Part shown: piece after piece, positions 28,278 through 37,158 of the stretch
Numbering within the stretch: the stretch's first letter is position 1
How the letters are laid out: each line of letters opens with the position of its first letter
DNA from: OPU3-GD-OMZ sp001901525
Lineage (GTDB): Bacteria > Pseudomonadota > Gammaproteobacteria > Methylococcales > Methylomonadaceae
Length of the DNA: 64,000 bases
Assembly: GCA_963981505.1 (NCBI GenBank)
Contig: CAXCEI010000001.1
Span: 1 to 64,000 of the forward strand
Direction of reading: 5' to 3'
Made by a program: the position numbers and the translations under genes
Notes under the pieces: generated by a model
Database searches by the model: none
What the model was told of the DNA's origin: nothing
The model's input: only the letters and a program-made list of their open reading frames with translations

Positions 28278-29672
28278 ATGACTACATCAAATAAAGATAA
28301 ACTTTGGGGCGGACGTTTCACACAAGCAACAGACAGCTTCGTTGAAGCCTTTACCGCATCGGCTAATTTTGACCAACGATTGGCCTCACATGATATTCAA
28401 GGATCTGTCGCGCATGCCAAAATGCTGCACAAAATCGGCATCCTAACCGACCTTGAACTCGACAAAATCCTTTCTGGCCTCGAAGAAATTTTATTCGACA
28501 TTAATAATGGCAATTTTAACTGGTCAGTCGCGTTAGAAGACGTTCACATGAACATAGAAGCCAGACTCACATCAGCTATCGGCCATGCCGGCAAGAAGCT
28601 CCATACAGGCCGGTCACGAAACGACCAAGTTGCCACTGACATTCGTCTTTATCTTCGCGAAGAAATCGGCCATATTTGCGATGAGTTGCGCCGTCTGCAA
28701 ACAGGCTTATTAAATTTAGCCGAACAAGAATACGATACCATCATGCCCGGTTTCACCCACCTTCAAGTCGCTCAACCCATCACTTTTGGGCATCACTTAA
28801 TGGCCTGGTTTGAAATGCTCAAACGTGACCAGGAAAGAATGCAAGACTGCCTAAAACGAATCAATATTATGCCCTTAGGCTCTGCCGCACTCGCAGGTAC
28901 CAGTTACCCTATCGACCGGTTCATGACTGCTGAACTGCTCGGTTTCGACCGACCTTCCGACAACTCACTGGATTCTGTCAGTGATCGTGACTTTGCCATT
29001 GAATTTTCCTCTGCGGCCAGCCTTATCATGATGCATCTGTCCCGATTCTCTGAAGAATTGATTTTATGGGCCAGCACTCAATTTGACTTTATTGAAATCC
29101 CAGATACTTTTTGTACCGGCTCATCAATCATGCCCCAAAAGAAAAACCCTGATGTTCCAGAGTTAGTTCGAGGCAAAACCGGTCGCGTCAGTGGTAACTT
29201 AATTGCCCTGCTTATGTTAATGAAGGGCCAACCCTTAGCCTATAACAAAGATAATCAAGAAGATAAGGAACCCTTATTTGACTCAGCGGATACCGTTATT
29301 AATTCCCTACGCGCCTTTGCTGACATGATGCCCCACGTTAAAGCAAAGCGCCAAAACATGTATCAAGCGGCTAAGCAAGGTTTCTCCACAGCAACTGATT
29401 TAGCCGATTATCTCGTTGGAAAAAACATTCCGTTCCGAGACGCCCATGAAATTGTTGGGCTCGCCGTCAGACTCGGTATCGAAACCCATCGCGACCTTTC
29501 AGAACTCACACTAACAGAGTTACAACAATTTTCTGGTGAAATCGATGACGAGGTTTTCAACATTCTGACATTAGAAGGTTCTGTAGCTGCTCGCAGCCAT
29601 ATCGGCGGCACCGCACCTAACACCGTTAAAAAAGCGATCGAAAACGCCAAAAAACACTCTGCAGCGACCTAA
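28278..29672 (+). CDS. argH: Argininosuccinate lyase
   Basis: Splits argininosuccinate to arginine and fumarate. The 464 residues include the fumarase/aspartase superfamily signature GSSIMPQKKNPD near residue 281 with the catalytic serine, plus LWGGRFTQATD at the start and TGRSRNDQVATD near 112. Stand-alone gene; no other arg gene is nearby. hemC-argH adjacency (divergent) is frequent in gammaproteobacteria. Confidence 0.96.
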   Translation: MTTSNKDKLWGGRFTQATDSFVEAFTASANFDQRLASHDIQGSVAHAKMLHKIGILTDLELDKILSGLEEILFDINNGNFNWSVALEDVHMNIEARLTSAIGHAGKKLHTGRSRNDQVATDIRLYLREEIGHICDELRRLQTGLLNLAEQEYDTIMPGFTHLQVAQPITFGHHLMAWFEMLKRDQERMQDCLKRINIMPLGSAALAGTSYPIDRFMTAELLGFDRPSDNSLDSVSDRDFAIEFSSAASLIMMHLSRFSEELILWASTQFDFIEIPDTFCTGSSIMPQKKNPDVPELVRGKTGRVSGNLIALLMLMKGQPLAYNKDNQEDKEPLFDSADTVINSLRAFADMMPHVKAKRQNMYQAAKQGFSTATDLADYLVGKNIPFRDAHEIVGLAVRLGIETHRDLSELTLTELQQFSGEIDDEVFNILTLEGSVAARSHIGGTAPNTVKKAIENAKKHSAAT

Positions 29673-29684
29673 GCCATCATGTCG

Positions 29685-29720
29685 AGTTGTTCACCTTACA
29701 TAGAGATGAGGTGAACAACT
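29685..29720. terminator. Perfect 12-bp hairpin between convergent argH and TRAP binding protein gene
   Basis: AGTTGTTCACCT (29685-29696) and AGGTGAACAACT (29709-29720) are exact inverted repeats around a 12-base loop, placed between the two stop codons. Neither side has a U-tract, so it is not a textbook intrinsic terminator; it could stabilise 3' ends or stop transcription with Rho. Confidence 0.5.
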
Positions 29721-30793
29721 TATAACGCTCTAGCCCTTAAAAAGGCCTGCTCAGATAATGCATGCCAAGCGCTAACCTGTTGCTTAAAATTCATGACTGA
29801 ATCATATACACGTCGGGCCATCTCATCACTATCAGCCAATTCAGCAACAACATTTTCAGAAAGCGCCAGCAACCTTTTAAGCACCTCATCAGGTAAAGCC
29901 ATGACCTTGACTCCATGCTTATCCACTAATGTTTTTAATGCCTGATTATTACGCGCCGTATATTCTGAAAGCATATCCAAATTAGCGGCTTTACAAGCGA
30001 CCAATACAATTTCCTGCAAATCCTTAGATAAGGAATTAAATGCCGCCTCATTAATAAGACATTCCATGGTTGAGCCGGGCTCATGCCAGCCCGGGTAATA
30101 ATAATATTTTGCCACCTTATGTAAGCCAAAGGCCAAATCATTATAAGGTCCTACCCACTCTGTTGCATCCAATGTCCCTGTTTGTAATGCAGTGAATAGT
30201 TCTCCACCCGGTATATTAACCGTCGTACCGCCAGCTCGTCTAAGCACCTCTCCACCTAAACCCGGAATACGCATTTTTAAACCGCCAAGATCTTCAAATG
30301 AATTTATTTCTCGATTGAACCAGCCGGCCATCTGGACACCTGAATTTCCGGTAGCCGCCGGAATAATACCGAAAGGTTGATATAATTCACGCCACAATTC
30401 CATTCCGCCGCCATAATACAACCAACCATTCATTTCTTGAGCCGTTAGCCCAAAAGGCACGGCCGAAAAGAATTGCGTTGTTGCCGATTTACCTTTCCAA
30501 TAATACGCTCCGGAATGACCCAACTCCGCAACCCCGTTAGAAACCGCATCAAATACCTCAAAAGCGGGCACTAATTCTTTAGCGCCATAAACCTTAATTT
30601 TAATTCGGCCCCCACTCATGGTATTGATCATCTGGGCTAACAAATTTGCATTCGTTCCCAGCCCCGGAAAATTCTTAGGCCAAGCCGTAACCATTTTCCA
30701 CCGAAATTCAGCCTTGGCATTGACCGCTGTTGGCATAGCAGCCAACAAAGGGCTAGCCCCGGCTGCGACCATAAAGCTTCTTCTTTTCATCAA
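29720..30793 (-). CDS. TRAP transporter substrate-binding protein (DctP family)
   Basis: Periplasmic binding protein of TRAP-type secondary transporters, 357 residues. The N-terminus MKRRSFMVAAGASPLLAAMP resembles a twin-arginine or Sec signal, ending near VNAKA. WKMVTAWPKNFPGLGTNAN then matches the subgroup containing 2-oxoacid and lactate binders; the conserved Arg-containing LKMRIPGLGG lies near 190 and the helix NEAAFNSLSKDLQEIV near 260. No DctQ or DctM membrane subunits lie beside it, so the ligand and partner are unknown. The second ATG (MKRRS) is an equally good start. Confidence 0.86.
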   Translation of the reverse strand: MMKRRSFMVAAGASPLLAAMPTAVNAKAEFRWKMVTAWPKNFPGLGTNANLLAQMINTMSGGRIKIKVYGAKELVPAFEVFDAVSNGVAELGHSGAYYWKGKSATTQFFSAVPFGLTAQEMNGWLYYGGGMELWRELYQPFGIIPAATGNSGVQMAGWFNREINSFEDLGGLKMRIPGLGGEVLRRAGGTTVNIPGGELFTALQTGTLDATEWVGPYNDLAFGLHKVAKYYYYPGWHEPGSTMECLINEAAFNSLSKDLQEIVLVACKAANLDMLSEYTARNNQALKTLVDKHGVKVMALPDEVLKRLLALSENVVAELADSDEMARRVYDSVMNFKQQVSAWHALSEQAFLRARAL

Positions 30794-31104
30794 CTCACCT
30801 TGTCTCTAACATAAACAGCCTTTAATTCTTAGAGCATAAAATAGAATCCGCGATATTACCAACCCTATTACGCGTAGCCACCCTTAAAAAACACCTTATT
30901 CAATCGCATTAAAGTTTACTTCAACGCAACATTTTCAGTATTTTGTCATATTCCTGTCACAATACCTCCGTATCCTAAATGGACTTTATAACGAAAACCC
31001 TTTATAATTAGAGGGCTTATAAGAACACATTCAATCTTAAGCCTTAGTAAATAACAGCAAGGCTTCAGCAGGAAATTTCTAACGATTACGCAGGAGATAC
31101 ATCA
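30794..31104. other. Intergenic region between the divergent TRAP protein gene and gap
   Basis: About 310 bases without a convincing open frame. The gap-proximal part contains the candidate gap promoter listed separately and an AGGAG ribosome-binding site just before the gap ATG. I saw no strong promoter for the TRAP gene, no riboswitch-like fold and no repeat in the remainder. Confidence 0.6.
30980..31008 (+). promoter_or_regulatory. Candidate sigma70 promoter of gap-pyk
   Basis: TGGACT (30980-30985) and a perfect TATAAT (31003-31008) are 17 bases apart. This predicts a start near 31015 and a leader of about 90 bases before gap. Confidence 0.5.
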
Positions 31105-32118
31105 ATGGCAATTAAAGTTGCAATTAACGGTTATGGCCGTATTGGACGAAACATTTTACGCGCACTTTACGAATCAAACCGGACCAACGACATTCAAATT
31201 GTTGCAATCAATGACTTAGGCGACGCAAACACAAACGCTCATCTTACCCAATATGATACTGCGCATGGAAAATTTCCCGGTGAAGTAACTGTTGACGGTG
31301 ACGCTATGGTTGTTAATGGTGATCGCATCAAAGTTTTTGCTGAAAGAGACCCTTCTAAACTTCCTTGGGGAGAATTAGGCATTGATGTTGTTCATGAATC
31401 AACCGGTTTTTTTGCTAGCAAAGAGAAAGCTTCTGCGCATATTGCTGCCGGTGCTAAAAAAGTTATTATCTCTGCACCGGGCGGTAGCGATGTAGATGCA
31501 ACCATTGTTTACGGTGTCAATGACAACATATTAACCGCTTCAGATACAATCATTTCAAATGCCTCTTGTACAACAAATTGTTTAGCCCCTCTAGTTAAAC
31601 CATTGTTTGATACATTAGGGTTTAATCACGGTTTAATGACCACAATCCATTCCTACACTAACGATCAAGTTTTGACCGATGTTTTTCACCCCGACTTACG
31701 TCGTGCTAGATCGGCAACGCAATCGATGATCCCAACTAAAACTGGTGCTGCTGCAGCTGTTGGCTTAGTGTTACCTGAATTAGCTGGAAAACTTGACGGT
31801 TTCGCCATGCGCGTTCCCACTATCAATGTTTCTGTCGTTGATTTAACCTTCCAAGCATCAAGAGAAACAACCAAAGAAGAAGTGGACGCTATTTTAAAAA
31901 CAGCTTCTGAAACTTCGCTAAAAGGTATTTTGGAGTTCAATGATAAACCACTGGTTTCTATTGATTTCAACCATAACCCAGCTTCTTCTATTTATGAGTC
32001 GTCACTGACCAAAGTACTTGAAGGTAACTTTGTTAAAGTTCTTTCATGGTATGACAATGAGTGGGGCTTCTCAAACAGAATGCTTGATACCACTATTGCA
32101 CTATACAACGCTAGATAA
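31105..32118 (+). CDS. gap: Glyceraldehyde-3-phosphate dehydrogenase, type I
   Basis: NAD(P)-dependent oxidation of glyceraldehyde 3-phosphate in glycolysis, or the reverse reaction. The 337 residues have the Rossmann start KVAINGYGRIGRN, the catalytic cysteine in SNASCTTNCLAP (about Cys154) and the WYDNEWGFSNRM C-terminal motif. An AGGAG site precedes the ATG. It is followed after 21 bases by pyk, so lower glycolysis genes are co-transcribed, fitting routing of RuMP-pathway triose phosphates to pyruvate in a methylotroph (inference). Confidence 0.96.
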   Translation: MAIKVAINGYGRIGRNILRALYESNRTNDIQIVAINDLGDANTNAHLTQYDTAHGKFPGEVTVDGDAMVVNGDRIKVFAERDPSKLPWGELGIDVVHESTGFFASKEKASAHIAAGAKKVIISAPGGSDVDATIVYGVNDNILTASDTIISNASCTTNCLAPLVKPLFDTLGFNHGLMTTIHSYTNDQVLTDVFHPDLRRARSATQSMIPTKTGAAAAVGLVLPELAGKLDGFAMRVPTINVSVVDLTFQASRETTKEEVDAILKTASETSLKGILEFNDKPLVSIDFNHNPASSIYESSLTKVLEGNFVKVLSWYDNEWGFSNRMLDTTIALYNAR

Positions 32119-32139
32119 TTTAACTTAGGCCCTTAGTTC

Positions 32140-33570
32140 ATGAAAAATCTTAGACGTACGAAAATACTGGCCACGCTAGGTCCTGCAACTGATGCACCCG
32201 GCGTCCTTGAAGGAATGTTTGACGCCGGACTTGATGTCGTCCGACTTAACTTCTCTCACGGCGATGGTGAAACACAAGTTCAACGTGCTAACGCTGTTCG
32301 CGATATTAGCGCACAGACTGGCCGGCATGTTGGCATTCTTGTCGACCTACAAGGTCCTAAAATTCGTATTGAACGCTTCAAGGATAACAAGGTTATCCTT
32401 GAAGAGGGCCAATCGTTTTCTTTAGATATTAACCTCGATGGTAACGCCGGCGATGAAACACAAGTCGGTATTTCTTACGAACCGTTAGCGCAAGACGTCA
32501 ATCCTGGTGACCGCCTACTTTTAGACGATGGCCGCGTTGTCATGGACGTTGTCAACGTCGTCAATATGCGTGTTAATTGTACCGTTATTGTAGGGGGAGA
32601 CTTATCCAACAATAAAGGGATTAATTTACAAGGTGGCGGGTTATCTGCAGCGGCACTAACCGACAAAGATAAAGCTGACATCCTAACTGCAGCGAAAATT
32701 GATGCTGATTACGTTGCCGTATCTTTCCCACGCACTGCTGACGATATTCATGAAGCCAGAATGCTTCTAAATCGCGCTGGCTCTAGCGCAGGTATTGTCG
32801 CAAAAATTGAACGCGCTGAAGCACTAGATGTCATTGATGAAATCATCATAGCCTCGGACGCCATCATGGTTGCACGCGGAGATTTAGGTGTTGAAATTGG
32901 TGATGCTAATTTGCCACCGGTTCAAAAAGATCTTATCAAAAGAGCACGTGCATTAGATAAAGTTGCGATTACCGCCACACAAATGATGGAATCGATGATC
33001 ACCAACCCAATTCCAACACGCGCTGAAGTCTTTGATGTTGCTAATGCTGTTGTTGATGGTACCGATGTCATTATGCTTTCAGCAGAAACCGCTGCAGGCA
33101 AATACCCTGTTAAAGCGATTGAAGCTATGGATCGCGTCTGCCTTGAAACTGAAAAACAACCCAATGTCAGACTTTCAAACCACCGCGTTGAATCGCAATT
33201 TGAGCGATCTGATGAAGCCATTGCCATGTCAGCCATGTATTTAGCAAACCATGGAAACTGCAAGGCTATTGTTTCACTGACCTGCACAGGATCAACACCG
33301 CTGTGGATGTCTCGGATTAGTTCAGGGATCCCTATTTTTGCTTTTACACACGACCCTAAAACTGCGAGTAAAGTGACCTTATATCGTGGCGTTTTTCCTT
33401 TTCTATTTGAGGATAACGCGCCGGATCAGGAAACACGTTATCAGGCAATTTTTGACATTATGAAGAATCGTCATCAAGTGAGCGATGATGATAATATCAT
33501 TATTACCCACGGTGACTTTCATCGCGTAGAAGGCGGTACCAATACGCTTCAAATCGTTAAAGTAAGATAA
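32140..33570 (+). CDS. pyk: Pyruvate kinase
   Basis: Converts phosphoenolpyruvate and ADP to pyruvate and ATP. The 476 residues include RRTKILATLGPATD at the start, VVRLNFSHGDGE near 34, VDLQGPKIRI near 69, the catalytic-lysine segment IVAKIERAEALD near 226 and MVARGDLGVEI near 247, then a C-terminal effector-binding domain. Second gene of gap-pyk. Confidence 0.96.
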   Translation: MKNLRRTKILATLGPATDAPGVLEGMFDAGLDVVRLNFSHGDGETQVQRANAVRDISAQTGRHVGILVDLQGPKIRIERFKDNKVILEEGQSFSLDINLDGNAGDETQVGISYEPLAQDVNPGDRLLLDDGRVVMDVVNVVNMRVNCTVIVGGDLSNNKGINLQGGGLSAAALTDKDKADILTAAKIDADYVAVSFPRTADDIHEARMLLNRAGSSAGIVAKIERAEALDVIDEIIIASDAIMVARGDLGVEIGDANLPPVQKDLIKRARALDKVAITATQMMESMITNPIPTRAEVFDVANAVVDGTDVIMLSAETAAGKYPVKAIEAMDRVCLETEKQPNVRLSNHRVESQFERSDEAIAMSAMYLANHGNCKAIVSLTCTGSTPLWMSRISSGIPIFAFTHDPKTASKVTLYRGVFPFLFEDNAPDQETRYQAIFDIMKNRHQVSDDDNIIITHGDFHRVEGGTNTLQIVKVR

Positions 33571-33594
33571 CACCAGACCGCAACTCGAACCTAC

Positions 33595-33633
33595 CTACCC
33601 TCTTGCGTTAGCAGCATATACGCAAGGAGGTAG
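33595..33633. terminator. Imperfect hairpin between convergent pyk and dnaQ
   Basis: Two 14-base arms (33595-33608 and 33620-33633) pair except for two adjacent positions, with an inner perfect CTTGCGT/ACGCAAG stem and an 11-base loop. There is no clear U-tract on either side. Position between two stop codons suggests a shared transcription end. Confidence 0.45.
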
Positions 33634-33635
33634 TG

Positions 33636-34352
33636 TTAGTGCCTCTTATCCTGCAACCACAGACAAGATCCTTCGCTTTCAGATTCAATCGCTTGTAGCC
33701 GCGCTTCATGCTGCGCCTGTTCCGCATCAGTACAAAAAATAACAGGTAACGGCGCCCTATCTCTCAAAATCTGACTCGCTTGCGATACAACACCTGTTTC
33801 ACCATCGCGTACTTCATCATCCCATAACGAAGACTGCCCGCCAGTCATCATTAAATAAACCTCTGCTAAGATTTCCGCATCTAATAACGCTCCATGAAGT
33901 GTACGATGGCTATTATTAATTGCATACCGCTTACACAAAGCATCCAGACTATTACGCTGCCCAGGATGTTTTTTTCTGGCATAAACTAAGGTATCTAATA
34001 CGGTACAATGCGTCTCTAATGCCCCATGGGAATAATTCATTCGGGCTAATTCTGATTCAATAAACCCAGTATCAAATGGCGCATTATGAATGACTAATTC
34101 AGACTCACGCACGAAATCAATAAATTCATCCGCAACATCTTCAAATCTTTGCTTATCCTGGAGAAACTCATTGGTTATTCCATGCACCTCAATGGCTCCC
34201 TGATCAATAAATCGATCAGGATTCAAATAAACCTGAAAATGGCGTCCGGTTAACCGCCTATCAAGCAACTCAACACACCCTATTTCAATGATCCTGTGAC
34301 CCTCCGCGGGTGAGAGCCCTGTGGTTTCGGTATCAAGAACAACCTGCCTCAT
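33636..34352 (-). CDS. dnaQ: DNA polymerase III epsilon subunit (3'-5' proofreading exonuclease)
   Basis: DEDDh exonuclease that proofreads during replication. The 238 residues contain Exo I LDTETTGLSP at residues 6-15, Exo II HNAPFDTGFIESE near 98 and Exo III H-x4-D in LHGALLDAEILAEVY near 158. The C-terminal tail would bind the polymerase alpha subunit. It starts 7 bases after rnhA; linkage of dnaQ and rnhA is usual in gammaproteobacteria, though there they are often divergent rather than in tandem as here. Confidence 0.95.
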   Translation of the reverse strand: MRQVVLDTETTGLSPAEGHRIIEIGCVELLDRRLTGRHFQVYLNPDRFIDQGAIEVHGITNEFLQDKQRFEDVADEFIDFVRESELVIHNAPFDTGFIESELARMNYSHGALETHCTVLDTLVYARKKHPGQRNSLDALCKRYAINNSHRTLHGALLDAEILAEVYLMMTGGQSSLWDDEVRDGETGVVSQASQILRDRAPLPVIFCTDAEQAQHEARLQAIESESEGSCLWLQDKRH

Positions 34353-34359
34353 AAAATAT

Positions 34360-34809
34360 TCACCTAATTGAATCCACGCCTTGGTTAGCTAATCGATCCG
34401 CATGTTCATTGCCTTGATTCCCTGAATGTCCTTTCACCCAAATCCAATTGATATCATGTCGACTCATAGCCTGATCCAGCCGGCGCCATAAGTCTTCATT
34501 CTTAACGGGTTTTTTTGCTGCAGTCCGCCAATTGCGCTTTTTCCAATTAAAAATCCACTCGGTAATACCTTTTAAAACATATTGAGAATCAATATTTAAA
34601 TCGACCTTACAGGAACACTTTAGACTCTCAAGCGCCATAATAGCTGCCATTAATTCCATACGATTATTAGTGGTCGCCACCTCACCCCCAAACAACTCCT
34701 TAGTCTGTCCTTGATACTGCATGACAACACCCCAACCACCAGGCCCTGGATTTCCACGGCAAGCCCCGTCTGTATAAATTTCAACAACTGTTATTTTTTT
34801 TTCATTCAA
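34360..34809 (-). CDS. rnhA: Ribonuclease HI
   Basis: Degrades RNA in RNA-DNA hybrids. The 149 residues show all four carboxylates: YTDGACRGNPGPGGWG (Asp), NRMELMAAI (Glu), NIDSQYV (Asp) and GNEHADRLA (last Asp), plus the GHSG histidine loop. Tandem with dnaQ downstream and a methyltransferase gene 37 bases upstream. Confidence 0.96.
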   Translation of the reverse strand: MNEKKITVVEIYTDGACRGNPGPGGWGVVMQYQGQTKELFGGEVATTNNRMELMAAIMALESLKCSCKVDLNIDSQYVLKGITEWIFNWKKRNWRTAAKKPVKNEDLWRRLDQAMSRHDINWIWVKGHSGNQGNEHADRLANQGVDSIR

Positions 34810-34846
34810 AGCAAACTATCTCTACTGTATTTAACATGACTAAGCA

Positions 34847-35530
34847 TTAAATTGGTTTAAAAATGGGAACCCCAAGCCTTTTATCTGGAGCCGCTAATTT
34901 AATTATATTATTGCAGCGCTTAATCCCTCTTAAGGCGTAAGCCGTTACAAAATACGACTCTGCCCTTCGCCGATAATCTTGGGGTTTTTGGTAATGTTCC
35001 CGACAATCAAAACCCGCGATTGTCTCTATTTCATAATTAAGCGATAAAAATTTATTAATAAATTGCGAACGACTTAACGCACGATTTGGCGGCGATATCT
35101 GGTTAAGTGTCCTCGCCAAAACATAATCAAAGGCAAACCAACTCCAAGGGTTAAAGCTAACAATAATCACCTCACCTTCAGGCTTTAACACCCTATCAAC
35201 CTCATCAAGAATAGTTAAAAAATCAACCGTAAACTCTAAAAAATGAGGCAGCAAAATAAAATCAACCGATTCTGTTTCAAAAGGCAAATAACTGGCCTGT
35301 CCTTCAACATAAGAACTCCCTGCCTGACAACGCATGGGAGTGTCAATAATAATAGAACGCTGAACAGTGGCTCCATCAAAAAACTCTTTTTCCCACCCCA
35401 AATAACCTATTTGCAATATAAGTTGCATACTTGTAACCGTAAGACTCCGTCGCAAAAATAAGGACTCATTATGTCGCAAAATCCTTCCACGAGGCGTTTC
35501 AAACCATTTATAGAGAAGTTCGCTGGTCAC
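34847..35530 (-). CDS. Class I SAM-dependent methyltransferase (YafS-like)
   Basis: A 227-residue protein found upstream of rnhA in many gammaproteobacteria (YafS in E. coli). The SAM-binding glycine loop is degenerate, LQIGYLGW near residue 40, but the later methyltransferase pattern LPFETESVDFILLPHFLEF (near 84) and LDEVDRVLKPEGEVIIVSFNPWS (positions about 107-130) is clear. Substrate unknown. Head of the methyltransferase-rnhA-dnaQ run and divergent from mltD. Confidence 0.82.
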   Translation of the reverse strand: MTSELLYKWFETPRGRILRHNESLFLRRSLTVTSMQLILQIGYLGWEKEFFDGATVQRSIIIDTPMRCQAGSSYVEGQASYLPFETESVDFILLPHFLEFTVDFLTILDEVDRVLKPEGEVIIVSFNPWSWFAFDYVLARTLNQISPPNRALSRSQFINKFLSLNYEIETIAGFDCREHYQKPQDYRRRAESYFVTAYALRGIKRCNNIIKLAAPDKRLGVPIFKPI

Positions 35531-35616
35531 AAGATTATTAAATAAAAAATCAATTTATAAATGCGTTAAAATATGTCAATCTTTGATCGCATTATATTGC
35601 TTTATTGGCTAAATTA

Positions 35617-37158
35617 ATGAAATATTTTTTTATCTTTGTAAATATTCTTCTCAGCGGCTGTGCTATGCAAAATAAGCTCATCCCAATTCAAGAGAGCACG
35701 CTTTCAATTAAAAAAAGAACACCACAAACTCCAGCCATAACTATACTCCGCCCTACGCCTGAAACTCAAAATAATATTTGGCAACGAATATTTGATCACT
35801 ACCAACTACAGGATATTAACCACCCCAAAATCACCCAAGAAATACAGCGCTATTTGAAAAACCCTAAATTTTTAGAAATCATTCAAAAACGTGCCGAACC
35901 CTATCTTTACCTTATTGCCGTAGCAGCTGAGAAGCAAGGCCTTCCGGGTGAATTAGCATTATTACCCATAGTCGAAAGCGGCTTCCAACCTAATGCCTAC
36001 TCATCGGGAAAGGCAGCCGGACTTTGGCAATTTATTCCATCCACAGGTCGTATGTTTGGTCTGAAACAGAACTGGTGGTATGACGGCCGCAGAGATGTTT
36101 TTACCTCAACGCAAGCTGCAACACGCTACCTGAAAAAACTTAATAGAGAATTCGATGGCGATTGGCTATTAACGCTAGCATCTTATAATGCCGGAAAAGG
36201 GAATGTTCGAAAAGCTATTAAGAAAAACAAAAAAAAACACCGCTCCACAGCATACTGGTCACTACCATTACCTCAGGAAACACGCAGTTATGTGCCAAGA
36301 TTGTTAGCACTCGCAAAAATTTTAGGCAATGCAGAACACTATAATTTACCCCAACCCGTCCTAGCAAATAAACCGTATCTGGATTTAGTTAACATTAACT
36401 CACAACTAGATCTTAAAAAGGCGGCCGAAATTGCACATATCCCATTAAAAGAACTCCTTCAACTCAATGCCGGCCTAAACCGCTGGTGCACGCCACCGGA
36501 TGGCCCACATCATCTCCTATTACCGGTAGCAAAAACGGCGCTATTCAAAAAAAACTTAGCTGAACTCCCTCTAGATGAATGGGTCACTTGGCAACGTCAC
36601 AAAATAACCTCCGGGGAAAATCTGGGGGGTATCGCACTAAAATATCGCACCAGTGTTAAAGCCATCCGTGAAGTTAATCGCCTCTCCAGCACACTAATAA
36701 GAACGGGAAAGTTTCTCCTCATCCCGACCGGATCAAGCGGTAAAGACAATAGCTACGCCGCAACCGTAAACGCCTTTGCAAACAAAAATACGGTTAAGAA
36801 AAAAGTCGTCTATACCGTTAAAAAGAATGATAATTTATGGTTAATTGCCCAGAAATTTTCAACGCACTCAACTAAAATTGCCCAACTCAATCATCTCAAA
36901 CTAAATACCTACCTACAACCGGGACAAAAACTTCGAATCCCTCCAAAGAATGGAACCGCCTTCCCCCAACAGTCGTCCATTAGCAAAGCACTACAAAAGA
37001 TTTATTACACTATTCGCCGCGGTGATTCTTTATCGCGCATCTCTAAGAAATTCAACGTCACAATTGGCAACCTCCGGAAATGGAATAAAATCGGCCGCTA
37101 TATTCAACCCGGTCAAAAACTAAAACTCCTTATCAATATCACCCAGCCTTCAGGCTAA
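35617..37158 (+). CDS. mltD: Membrane-bound lytic murein transglycosylase D
   Basis: Outer-membrane lipoprotein that cleaves peptidoglycan glycan strands to anhydro-muropeptides. The N-terminus carries a lipobox (LLSGC). The SLT domain has the catalytic glutamate in LPIVESGFQPNAYS near residue 119 followed by GLWQFIPSTGR and SYNAGKGNVRKA. Three LysM domains follow, starting near residues 328, 398 and 463. The ATG at 35617 is preferred over a TTG four codons upstream; neither has a strong ribosome-binding site. The stop codon overlaps the convergent yejF stop by three bases. Confidence 0.93.
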   Translation: MKYFFIFVNILLSGCAMQNKLIPIQESTLSIKKRTPQTPAITILRPTPETQNNIWQRIFDHYQLQDINHPKITQEIQRYLKNPKFLEIIQKRAEPYLYLIAVAAEKQGLPGELALLPIVESGFQPNAYSSGKAAGLWQFIPSTGRMFGLKQNWWYDGRRDVFTSTQAATRYLKKLNREFDGDWLLTLASYNAGKGNVRKAIKKNKKKHRSTAYWSLPLPQETRSYVPRLLALAKILGNAEHYNLPQPVLANKPYLDLVNINSQLDLKKAAEIAHIPLKELLQLNAGLNRWCTPPDGPHHLLLPVAKTALFKKNLAELPLDEWVTWQRHKITSGENLGGIALKYRTSVKAIREVNRLSSTLIRTGKFLLIPTGSSGKDNSYAATVNAFANKNTVKKKVVYTVKKNDNLWLIAQKFSTHSTKIAQLNHLKLNTYLQPGQKLRIPPKNGTAFPQQSSISKALQKIYYTIRRGDSLSRISKKFNVTIGNLRKWNKIGRYIQPGQKLKLLINITQPSG

